Positions 1-6,077 of a DNA stretch of 11,500 nt are shown one piece after another. Below the pieces are notes generated by a model. It searched no databases, was not told the origin of the DNA, and saw only the letters and a program-made list of their open reading frames with translations. A program made the translations under genes and the position numbers. The DNA comes from an uncultured bacterium (GTDB lineage Bacteria; Patescibacteriota; Microgenomatia; UBA1400; PJMF01), in contig CAITDX010000034.1 of the NCBI GenBank assembly GCA_903891335.1, positions 1 through 11,500 of the forward strand, given 5' to 3'. The first letter of the stretch is position 1, and each line of letters starts with the position of its first letter.

Positions 1-181
1 AATCAGCCAATATCCCAACAAGCAACAACAAATCCTTGGGACTATTTAAGTCTATTTTATTGAAATCAAGAGACTGCTCTTGTTGAATACCATTGTCCGT
101 TCCGCGATTACGCCAACTGAAAGTAGAATGGCGATGATCATCGTCATCAACATAAGGACCTCCGCCTTGTTCTCTAACCAT
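1..181 (-). CDS. N-terminal part of an unrecognised protein, cut by the window edge
   Basis: An open frame begins with ATG at 181 and runs off the left edge after 60 codons without a stop. The visible N-terminus is polar: MVREQGGGPYVDDDDHRH, then a Ser/Arg/Gln-rich stretch. At the edge it reaches a more hydrophobic piece (PKDLLLLVGILAD) that could begin a membrane helix. I do not recognise the family. The frame is credible because it starts 36 bases after the stop of the gene at 217-813 on the same strand and has a well placed TGGTAGGAT element 8 bases before its ATG. It may be the second gene of a unit with its upstream neighbour or have its own promoter. The rest of the protein is unseen, so no function is proposed. 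Confidence 0.6.
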   Translation of the reverse strand, partial: MVREQGGGPYVDDDDHRHSTFSWRNRGTDNGIQQEQSLDFNKIDLNSPKDLLLLVGILAD

Positions 182-189
182 GATAGCTT

Positions 190-198
190 ATCCTACCA
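190..198 (-). promoter_or_regulatory. Extended -10 or SD-like element TGGTAGGAT before the gene at 181
   Basis: On the minus strand TGG-TAGGAT is followed by 8 bases and the ATG at 181. Read as an extended -10 box (TGn + TAnnAT), it puts transcription start at or within about 2 bases of the start codon. Read instead as a ribosome site, it offers AGGA 9 bases from the ATG. The same TGnTAGGAT-N8-ATG arrangement occurs at mgtE (834-853). No convincing -35 hexamer is visible. Confidence 0.4.
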
Positions 199-216
199 TA
201 CGATTAATCAAAATTT

Positions 217-813
217 TTAACTATTATTTCGAGATCCCACCATCACACCCCATCTAAACCGAACCAAAGAAAAAATCAGGGCACAAATCAAGAAAATATA
301 GATTGGAAATGCAAGATGGGCTAAGTCAAATGTCTTCAAGGTCAATAAAGTGATGGCGGCGTTAATCATTCCAAATAAAAACACCTGATCATTCTCAGTC
401 TCTGGCTGATGATATGCTTTGATCACCGTCGGGATTGAAGCTAAACCGTCCGCTACCACCGCAAAAATGATCGCCAAATTACCCTCACCCGTGATTTGCC
501 AAACAATAATTCCTAGCAAAGATAACAAGCCATAAAAATAATCACGCTGTTGCAATTTCCAATACGCTTTTTTATTGAAAAACGAAGCAATGAAAATCAA
601 TAAAGGGTTGAAGCCAACCATGAAAGTCATCAGTGCTGGCAACCCCACACCTTTTTCTAATTCAGCTGCAAACGCAATTAGAGGTGCCAATGCCCACAGA
701 AACCAAGTGATTCGATTTGGCTGTGCCTTGCCCTTGATTACCGCTAATAAATAACTCAGTCCACCATAAAATGACAAAGCTGTTCCCAGAAAAATAAATC
801 GCTCATCTAACAT
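217..813 (-). CDS. Polytopic membrane protein with two PQ-loop-like segments, function unknown
   Basis: This is a 198-residue, highly hydrophobic protein with about six to seven membrane segments by eye. I chose the start MLDERF at 813 over an upstream in-frame ATG at 894. The longer version would run through the promoter-like TGTTATAAT at 821-829 and overlap mgtE, and its extra N-terminus is not membrane-like. Two segments share a pattern reminiscent of PQ-loop repeats. One is near residue 30 (KGKAQPNRITWFLWALAP). The other is near residue 125 (ADGLASIPTVIKAYHQPE). Each has a helix leading into a Pro-containing loop and then another helix. PQ-loop families (SWEET, SemiSWEET, PnuC-like) carry small solutes, so a transporter role is possible but is inference only. 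The gene is divergent from mgtE, with 37 bases between the starts. Confidence 0.75.
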   Translation of the reverse strand: MLDERFIFLGTALSFYGGLSYLLAVIKGKAQPNRITWFLWALAPLIAFAAELEKGVGLPALMTFMVGFNPLLIFIASFFNKKAYWKLQQRDYFYGLLSLLGIIVWQITGEGNLAIIFAVVADGLASIPTVIKAYHQPETENDQVFLFGMINAAITLLTLKTFDLAHLAFPIYIFLICALIFSLVRFRWGVMVGSRNNS

Positions 814-820
814 GGATTTG

Positions 821-829
821 ATTATAACA
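821..829 (-). promoter_or_regulatory. Perfect extended -10 box TGTTATAAT, 7 bases from the ATG at 813
   Basis: The minus strand reads TGT-TATAAT, then seven bases (CAAATCC), then ATG. A bacterial sigma-70 -10 box normally sits about 6-8 bases before transcription start, so the mRNA should begin at or next to the A of the start codon. No Shine-Dalgarno sequence lies in the gap. No TTGACA-like -35 is at the expected distance, which fits an extended -10 promoter. Confidence 0.65.
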
Positions 830-833
830 AATG

Positions 834-842
834 TGCTAGGAT
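834..842 (+). promoter_or_regulatory. Extended -10 or SD-like element TGCTAGGAT before mgtE
   Basis: TGC-TAGGAT is followed by 8 bases and the mgtE ATG at 851, the same layout as at 190-198. It can be an extended -10 giving a near-leaderless transcript, or an AGGA ribosome site with 9-base spacing. It lies only a few bases from the opposite-strand -10 at 821-829, so the two divergent genes share a very compact control region. There is no room for a magnesium riboswitch between promoter and start. Confidence 0.4.
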
Positions 843-850
843 GAGCAGGT

Positions 851-2107
851 ATGCAAAATGGCACTTCAATCAAAGAATTAGTACGCCAACTCACCTATCA
901 AAGTAAGAATCGCACCACTCTTTTTCTAGAACTTGATCAAAACCAACAAGCAACAGTGCTCCTTAGACTTTCTAAAAATGTCCAAAGTCAATTAATTATG
1001 GCTTTAAAAAAAGAGGATGTCTTGCCCATCCTCGAACATCTCGACCCCGATGATGCCACCGACATCATGCAGGTATTACCCAAACGTAAACAAAAAGAAT
1101 TGCTCACCGAAATGACTGAAGGCTTGCAAAATACTCTATCAATTTTGCTTGAATTCGATCCAAAAACTGCCGCTGGCCTAATGAGTTTAAACTACATTCA
1201 AGTTGACGCAGAAGAAAAATTTGAAACAGTAGCTGAAAAAATTAGCACTCATGAGCAACGTACTGGCAAACTACCAGTTGTGCTCATTTTGGAGGAAGGA
1301 AAACTAATTGGCTTTTTACCAATCAAGAATCTCGTATTTGCTAAACCAGGTGACAAAGCAAGAAAATTTATCAAAAAAATTGCCACCATTCGCTACAATG
1401 CTAATTCCGAATCAGTCATCAATAAATTTCTGGAAAACCCCCACCAAAAAATCACCGTACTTGGAGAAAATGGCAATATCTTGGGAATCATTTACTCTGA
1501 TGACGTGCTGCGCCTGCTGCGCGAAAAAGAAGCCTCGAATCTATATGACTTTGCTGGTGTCAACAATGAAGAAACAGTCTTTGGTAGCATCAAACAAAAA
1601 GTTCGTTTTCGCTACAAATGGCTAATGATCAATCTCGCTACTGCTTTCATGGCTTCGTTTGCAGTGAGCTTATTTGACGATACTATTTCCAAAAACGTAC
1701 TTTTAGCAGTGTATATGCCCATTATTGCTGGCATGGGCGGCAATAGCGCTACTCAAACACTGGCCGTGCTTGTGCGTGGCATCGCACTCAAACAAGTTGA
1801 GCTTACCACAGCCATACCAATTTTGAAAAAAGAATTGGGAGCAGCACTGATTAATGGAGTTATCAATGGCTTGCTCGTGGCCATTATCGTCTTACTGCTC
1901 AATCGCGACCTGAAAATTGCCCTTATTCTTGGTATGGCAATGATCAGCAATTTACTCGTGGGTGGCTTTTTTGGAACCATGGTGCCGCTGCTCATTAGTA
2001 AACTCAAAAAAGATCCTGCCACATCTGCCACAGTCTTCATTAGTACTGCCACTGACGTGCTTGGATTTATCGTTTTCTTGGGATTAGCAAGTATTTTATT
2101 AAACTAA
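851..2107 (+). CDS. mgtE: Magnesium transporter MgtE
   Basis: This 418-residue protein matches the full MgtE layout. It has a cytoplasmic MgtE_N domain (about 15-115, helical, with LDPDDATDIM near 64-73 and FDPKTAAGLM near 102-111). A CBS-domain pair follows (about 116-230). The membrane domain covers about 255-418. Family signatures are visible: MPIIAGMGGNSATQTLAVL near 289-307, where GGN follows the pore-lining Pro, and DPATSATVFISTATDVLGF near 388-406. In characterised MgtE channels an Asp in the last motif binds Mg2+ in the pore; the candidate here is Asp402. The CBS and N domains act as the intracellular Mg2+ sensor that closes the channel. Length is slightly below the usual ~450. The next gene begins 6 bases after the stop, so they are probably co-transcribed. 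Confidence 0.95.
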   Translation: MQNGTSIKELVRQLTYQSKNRTTLFLELDQNQQATVLLRLSKNVQSQLIMALKKEDVLPILEHLDPDDATDIMQVLPKRKQKELLTEMTEGLQNTLSILLEFDPKTAAGLMSLNYIQVDAEEKFETVAEKISTHEQRTGKLPVVLILEEGKLIGFLPIKNLVFAKPGDKARKFIKKIATIRYNANSESVINKFLENPHQKITVLGENGNILGIIYSDDVLRLLREKEASNLYDFAGVNNEETVFGSIKQKVRFRYKWLMINLATAFMASFAVSLFDDTISKNVLLAVYMPIIAGMGGNSATQTLAVLVRGIALKQVELTTAIPILKKELGAALINGVINGLLVAIIVLLLNRDLKIALILGMAMISNLLVGGFFGTMVPLLISKLKKDPATSATVFISTATDVLGFIVFLGLASILLN

Positions 2108-2113
2108 AAAAAT

Positions 2114-3025
2114 ATGCTCAAAAAAACACTTCTATTAGTTGCCGTTTTGTTTGGAAGTTTTTACTACCTTGCTGAAAAAAATCGACAAATTATTGAAGCT
2201 GAAGTTTTTGAACATACCCAACATTTGGCCATCATTGCACATAATTATCAAGTTAGATTAATTGAAAACACAGCCAAAATTTTGGCAACAATGGCCAAAG
2301 AACTTGAAGATAAAACCATTGATAAGACTATTTGTGATGAATTTTTAAATAATTATCAGCGCAATTCAATCAAAGATAGGTATCTGAATGTTGGAATTAT
2401 TGATCCAAAAGGAAACCTCGTCTGCAGCCTCATACCCACAGAAACAGATTTCAATCTTAGCCATCGACTCTATTTTCAACAAGCAATCAACACTCAAAAA
2501 TTTGCAGTTGGTGAATATCAAATTGGAATGTTAAGTGGTAAGCCATCACTTAATTTTGGTCAACCAATTATAGATGCCAACCAAGAAGTACAAGGGGTGA
2601 TTTTCCTATCCATGGGTTTGCAATGGTTTGATGATTTTTTCGAACCACTTCATCTAGAAGATGGCTGGACCATGAAGGTGATGGATCACAATAGCATCAT
2701 ATTGGCAAACTTAGGACAAACAGATACAAAGATCGGCTCGCAAGGACTAACTAGTCAGGTGCTCAGTGCTATCCTGGCTGGCCAAGAACAACCATTGGTT
2801 ATGCGTGATGAACAAGGTCAATGGCGAGCATATAGTTTCGCACCTGCCCAAGCGCAAACAGAGTTACCAAAAAGTTTTATTGTGATTAGTCGACCACTGC
2901 AAACAATTTATAATAATGTCACTTGGTTGCTTGTTTTTACCTACGGACTGGCAATTGTTTTTGCCCTCTTGCTCAAACGCTTTATTTTTCCACCAAAACC
3001 TCAGAAAGCGCAGCGTAAGACCTAG
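2114..3025 (+). CDS. Membrane-anchored dCache sensor protein lacking an output domain
   Basis: This 303-residue protein has an N-terminal membrane segment (about 4-20), an extracytoplasmic domain (about 25-262), a second membrane helix (about 270-288) and a short basic tail. The extracytoplasmic part looks like a double Cache domain. Near 92-106 it has VGIIDPKGNLVCS. Near 113-168 it has the characteristic run from SHRLYFQQAI through KFAVGEYQIGMLSGKPSL to GVIFLSMGL. Such domains normally bind small ligands ahead of histidine kinase, GGDEF or chemoreceptor modules. Here the protein ends about 15 residues after the second helix, so any signalling would need a partner. It follows mgtE by 6 bases with no clear ribosome site, which suggests translational coupling. 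The last 44 bases overlap the convergent MFS gene. Its ligand is unknown. Confidence 0.8.
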   Translation: MLKKTLLLVAVLFGSFYYLAEKNRQIIEAEVFEHTQHLAIIAHNYQVRLIENTAKILATMAKELEDKTIDKTICDEFLNNYQRNSIKDRYLNVGIIDPKGNLVCSLIPTETDFNLSHRLYFQQAINTQKFAVGEYQIGMLSGKPSLNFGQPIIDANQEVQGVIFLSMGLQWFDDFFEPLHLEDGWTMKVMDHNSIILANLGQTDTKIGSQGLTSQVLSAILAGQEQPLVMRDEQGQWRAYSFAPAQAQTELPKSFIVISRPLQTIYNNVTWLLVFTYGLAIVFALLLKRFIFPPKPQKAQRKT

Positions 3026-4292
3026 TCTTTTTAGCTAAGCGAGTAAGTATAAATCCAAGTACTCCAGCCATCATAAAAACAACGGCAATTCCTCTCCCAG
3101 GACCCGTGCCAAACCAACTACCAACCAACCGAGCACCATAGCCATCAGTCATGAGCGGAATAAAAAAGTATTGTGCCAAAGGACCAATCATAAAAGCAGT
3201 GAGTGGTGAAGCCGCTTGCTCGACACTGTGCGCAAAACCAAAAACTCGACCCTGGCGCTTCAGTGGCACCACTTTTTGAACAATGGTTTGCTCGGTGGCC
3301 TCAATGTAAGGGAAAAGCGTCATCCAAACCAAAGAACCAAAGGTCAGTAAAATAATTGATGGTTGAATCGGAAAAACCATGCAAGACAACCAAATGATCA
3401 TGTTAACTCGAAAAAGGGTACGCAATGGATTTTTGCCCAAACCCCACTTCGAAATTGCCATGCCTCCAAAAATAAAACCAAAACTCAAGAAACCCCACAA
3501 ACTTCCCCACTGCTGAACCGACATCAGGGTCAAGCCGTAGGCATCCATCAGTGCCATGAAGACGCCGCCAATTAAATTATTGAAAGTGGTAAAGAAAATC
3601 AAACCAAACATTCCAGGAATTTCACCAATCACTTTAATCGTGCCCAAAATATCCACTTTTTTGGGCTCGTTGTGATCCGTCTCGTGACCAGGAATGTGAA
3701 TGAGCTTGCTTTCTGGAATAGGTAAAAAGAACAAGAGGCTCAATGCAACTAATGTACCAGCCATCGCCCCCATCAAGACTACTGACAAGCCATAGTGAGA
3801 TAAAATAAAGCCACTTGCCACTGAAGTCAGTGCAAAGGCAATTCCCATCGTCATGCCCAACATGCCATTAGCTTTGTCCCGGCGGTCCTCTGGAACCAAT
3901 ACTGACACTAGCGTTGGTACGGCAATTTGGTACAGCGACCCCACCACCACTCCTAGCAACAAAATAACCATCAGTAACCAAAAATAAGGAGCCTGCAGTG
4001 AGGTAAAAGCTTCACTTGGCCACGCTTGAAAAATTGTTAGACCAAGGCCAAAAAAGATCAAACTCAAGATGCTTGAACTAAGCATCACGGTTTTTTTCTT
4101 ATGGTGATCAACCAATGAGCCAAACCAAAATGAGCATAACGAATTAACAATGGTGAAGGTGCCGCCAATTACCCCCGTTGCCACTACAGATTGTGTCGTC
4201 AAATACGCCCAAAAAGTCAGAGAAAACCAGACGAAATTATTGCTAAAAGCAACGATGAGATAAATTGCTAGGAGGCGAAAGTAGTGATGCAT
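2982..4292 (-). CDS. Major facilitator superfamily transporter (probable exporter)
   Basis: This 436-residue protein is hydrophobic throughout and fits about 12 membrane helices in two halves joined by a polar loop near residues 195-215 (HETDHNEPKKVD). The loop between helices 2 and 3 carries a variant of MFS motif A (GSLVDHHKKKTVM, about 58-70). A second-half copy may be represented by GLGKNPLRTLF. Overall it resembles the drug-efflux-like MFS groups (MFS_3/DHA3), which export small molecules by proton antiport. The substrate cannot be read from sequence. It starts 9 bases after the methyltransferase stop codon with no ribosome site of its own, so the two genes probably form an operon. A methyltransferase plus an exporter could modify and expel the same compound, but this is inference. 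Its 3' end overlaps the dCache gene by 44 bases. Confidence 0.9.
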   Translation of the reverse strand: MHHYFRLLAIYLIVAFSNNFVWFSLTFWAYLTTQSVVATGVIGGTFTIVNSLCSFWFGSLVDHHKKKTVMLSSSILSLIFFGLGLTIFQAWPSEAFTSLQAPYFWLLMVILLLGVVVGSLYQIAVPTLVSVLVPEDRRDKANGMLGMTMGIAFALTSVASGFILSHYGLSVVLMGAMAGTLVALSLLFFLPIPESKLIHIPGHETDHNEPKKVDILGTIKVIGEIPGMFGLIFFTTFNNLIGGVFMALMDAYGLTLMSVQQWGSLWGFLSFGFIFGGMAISKWGLGKNPLRTLFRVNMIIWLSCMVFPIQPSIILLTFGSLVWMTLFPYIEATEQTIVQKVVPLKRQGRVFGFAHSVEQAASPLTAFMIGPLAQYFFIPLMTDGYGARLVGSWFGTGPGRGIAVVFMMAGVLGFILTRLAKKTRSYAALSEVLVEK

Positions 4293-4301
4293 AGTTGGAA
4301 A

Positions 4302-5069
4302 TTATTTACTTGCTAATACAACAATGTTTTCGATAGGAATACCACTTGGTGTTTTAGTTAAACCAATAGTTATTGTATTTGTCTTGAAACCACCTGATTT
4401 CAACAAGGCTTGTAACTCTCTTGGAAAATAATGATGAGCATATCTAATCACACTATCTGTTCCTTTCAACGCTGCAACTTCTTCATCACTCTTACCAATA
4501 AAACCAACTCCTTGTTTTAAAACAGCTATGGTTCCAATTTCTCCAGTAATCAATGCGTGTCTTTTATAATTGACAGCATATTTATCAATTTTGTGCTCAG
4601 CACCAAAATCCGAAATAACCACGCAACCTCCGGGTTTAATTGTTCTGTGAAGTTCCTTAACTGCATTCATTCGCAAGCCAATTGCCTGAGAAGCATCATC
4701 CGAAACTAAATTAGTAAAAACTCCACATACAGAGATGAAGTCAAATGTCTCTCCAGCAAAAGGAATATCTAAGGCGCTTGCCTGATAACGATCTGGTGTT
4801 GCTTTCGTATTTCGCAAACCATCTAAGCTAAGATCAATTGCATGCACTCTGCTCCCAGGCAATTTTTCAGTAAGCTCTTTCGTACTTCTACCAGAACCTG
4901 AACCAAGATCTAAGCCAACTAACCCAGAAAATTTGCCGTCAAAATAGGCACTTAATTCCTGAATAGGCACTCGTGTTGTACCAGGAATATCTTTTCCTTG
5001 TATTTTCTCATCCCAGACCGTCAAGCCAGCGAAATGATCATGTGTTTTCTCTTGATCTTCTACAATCAT
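4302..5069 (-). CDS. Class I SAM-dependent methyltransferase
   Basis: This 255-residue protein has the Rossmann-type methyltransferase fold. Motif I is VGLDLGSGSG (51-60), which binds S-adenosylmethionine. An acidic ribose-binding residue sits at the end of strand 2 (HAIDLS, Asp79). An ALDIPF segment (about 99-104) contacts adenine, and DFISVCGVFTNL (110-121) is the motif IV region. RTIKPGGCVVISDF (142-155) is the post-motif loop and strand 5. It is closest to the Methyltransf_11/25 (UbiE-like) group. A large insertion (about 160-215) would shape the substrate site. The acceptor is unknown. The gene leads the unit with the MFS gene, whose start lies 9 bases after its stop. The start at 5069 is supported by a TATAAT box about 32 bases upstream, but no good Shine-Dalgarno site is seen. 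Confidence 0.92.
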   Translation of the reverse strand: MIVEDQEKTHDHFAGLTVWDEKIQGKDIPGTTRVPIQELSAYFDGKFSGLVGLDLGSGSGRSTKELTEKLPGSRVHAIDLSLDGLRNTKATPDRYQASALDIPFAGETFDFISVCGVFTNLVSDDASQAIGLRMNAVKELHRTIKPGGCVVISDFGAEHKIDKYAVNYKRHALITGEIGTIAVLKQGVGFIGKSDEEVAALKGTDSVIRYAHHYFPRELQALLKSGGFKTNTITIGLTKTPSGIPIENIVVLASK

Positions 5070-5100
5070 ATATAGACATCCATCTATTTAATTATGACTT

Positions 5101-5129
5101 ATTATAAGCTACAATAGCTAGCAACAAAA
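5101..5129 (-). promoter_or_regulatory. Probable sigma-70 promoter of the methyltransferase-MFS unit
   Basis: On the minus strand TTTTGT (5129-5124) and a perfect TATAAT (5106-5101) are 17 bases apart. This predicts transcription start near 5094 and a leader of about 25 bases. On the plus strand a TACAAT at 5110-5115 may serve the divergent small gene at 5138, but its -35 is poor. The two would overlap back to back. Confidence 0.5.
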
Positions 5130-5137
5130 TACTCACT

Positions 5138-5439
5138 ATGAATTGGGAAAAACTAGCCGATACACATGTTAAAGGTTTTCTTTTCGGACAAGGGTTTGTC
5201 GACCCTCATGCTGAATATCTAGAAAAAAACTTTCAAAAGATGAGCTTAAAATTGGAGCAAAAGCACTCATGGCAAATCCAATTGCACGACCAATTTTACT
5301 AGCTGGGTTTCGCAAATCTCATCCAGAAAAGAATATCTCTGACGCAGAAGCTGAAAGAATAATTATTAAACAAATCAATTTGGTACGATCAGCAATCTTA
5401 CATGGAATGCTTGGTTATCTAGAGCCAGATGAAGAGTAA
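5138..5439 (+). CDS. Small gene split between two frames, unrecognised (frameshifted, or read by -1 slippage)
   Basis: From ATG 5138 the first frame (MNWEKLADTHVKGFLFGQG...) stops at TAG 5300-5302 after 54 codons. The -1 frame is open across the same stretch and continues to TAA 5437-5439 (...ARPILLAGFRKSHPEKN...LHGMLGYLEPDEE). Joining the frames at the seven-A run (5223-5229) gives a coherent 100-residue soluble protein, helical and charged in its second half. I do not recognise it. Either one A is missing (true mutation or sequencing/assembly error) or the ribosome slips at A AAA AAC. A third option is two separate small proteins. An internal ATG at 5269 in the second frame has GGAG 11 bases upstream and would give 56 residues. 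It is divergent from the methyltransferase and convergent with the DUF1905 gene. No ribosome site precedes 5138. Confidence 0.5.
5224..5230 (+). other. Slippery heptamer A AAA AAC in the correct phase for -1 frameshifting
   Basis: In the frame starting at 5138 the codons are GAA-AAA-AAC, so the phase is exactly X XXY YYZ. A -1 slip here enters the frame that stays open to 5439. Support for programmed slippage is incomplete. There is no clear upstream SD-like stimulator, and the nearest stem (AATTGGA 5250-5256 with TCCAATT 5277-5283) begins 19 bases downstream, further than usual. Confidence 0.35.
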
Positions 5440-5452
5440 CTCTTAATTAACA

Positions 5453-5755
5453 CTACTCCCTCACCACCAAAAACACTGTCACCACATCTCCGACCACAAC
5501 TCGCTCTTTTTTCCTCACCTCAGCTTTGATTGGCAGTAGATATGCCTGTAATTTTTTATCAGGAAAAATCGAAGTCTCCCATGTAGTAGCGCCGATGCTT
5601 GTGCGCACTGGGAGCGAACCCCAGCCACGTTGCAAAGCGCCAAAATTACGCTTAATATCCTCTGAAATTTGAGTAGGAATTGTCAGAAAATGCCAGGCAG
5701 CCGCACCTTCATACAACCACAGCTTCGCCTTAAACTCATACTCGTTGTAGTTCAT
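5453..5755 (-). CDS. DUF1905 domain protein
   Basis: This 100-residue soluble protein fits the whole DUF1905 domain. It shows an opening strand and YEFKAKLWLYEG, then WHFLTIPTQISEDIKR. RGWGSLPVRTSIGATTWETS follows, then FPDKKLQAYLLPIKAEVRK and a final GDVVTVFLVV strand. The family is a small beta-barrel-like domain of unknown biochemical role, found alone or fused to YdeI/OmdA-like domains. I prefer the ATG at 5755 over TTG or other codons further up because DUF1905 proteins begin just before this strand. The start lies 12 bases after the stop of the small membrane protein gene, so it is probably the last gene of a three-gene unit. Its stop lies 13 bases from the convergent small gene. Confidence 0.88.
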   Translation of the reverse strand: MNYNEYEFKAKLWLYEGAAAWHFLTIPTQISEDIKRNFGALQRGWGSLPVRTSIGATTWETSIFPDKKLQAYLLPIKAEVRKKERVVVGDVVTVFLVVRE

Positions 5756-5767
5756 AACAAGCAAACC

Positions 5768-6073
5768 CTACAATAACCCTGAAGAAAGCAGTAGCAACGC
5801 AACACTGGTAATAACCGCAAAGACTCCCACCGTCTGCATGAAGAAACGCACAGCTACTTGTTTTTTGCCCTCAATGAAAAGCTGAAGCGGTTGATAGAAA
5901 AAAAGAAACGCCATTACCGCCACTGATAGGGTTAAAACTGATAGCATTACCACCGGCGCAAAAAAAGTATCTGGTTTATTTTGCAAAGGCTTAGTCACGA
6001 TCGTCATCACAGTCACAACAAGGATGATGTAAGCAGCTGCAGCGAAAGCATTAAAGAATGGCTTTTTGAACAT
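5768..6073 (-). CDS. Small three-helix membrane protein, function unknown
   Basis: This 101-residue protein has three predicted membrane helices at about 8-28, 38-60 and 76-100. A short loop between helices 2 and 3 carries the polar motif YQPLQLFIEGKKQVAV. I chose the ATG at 6073 because it falls 4 bases after the upstream stop and gives a typical MFKKPFFNAF start ahead of helix 1. An upstream in-frame ATG at 6121 would overlap the secreted protein gene by 44 bases and add a non-hydrophobic extension. I associate similar short proteins with Patescibacteria genomes, from memory and not from a search. Its close placement after the secreted protein gene suggests co-expression, possibly at the cell envelope. 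Confidence 0.8.
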   Translation of the reverse strand: MFKKPFFNAFAAAAYIILVVTVMTIVTKPLQNKPDTFFAPVVMLSVLTLSVAVMAFLFFYQPLQLFIEGKKQVAVRFFMQTVGVFAVITSVALLLLSSGLL

Positions 6074-6077
6074 ATGC

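Noticed and set aside
814..894. N-terminal extension of the membrane protein gene at 217-813 to an ATG at 894
   Set aside because: It would contain the TATAAT promoter box, overlap the start of mgtE and add a non-membrane-like segment. The ATG at 813 sits ideally after the box.
851..2107. Magnesium riboswitch upstream of mgtE
   Set aside because: Only about 37 bases separate mgtE from the divergent gene, and the likely transcript has almost no leader, so there is no space for one.
5432..5444. Small hairpin AAGAG-TAA-CTCTT as a bidirectional terminator between converging genes
   Set aside because: The stem is five weak pairs and neither side has a T run, so it does not meet the usual form of an intrinsic terminator.
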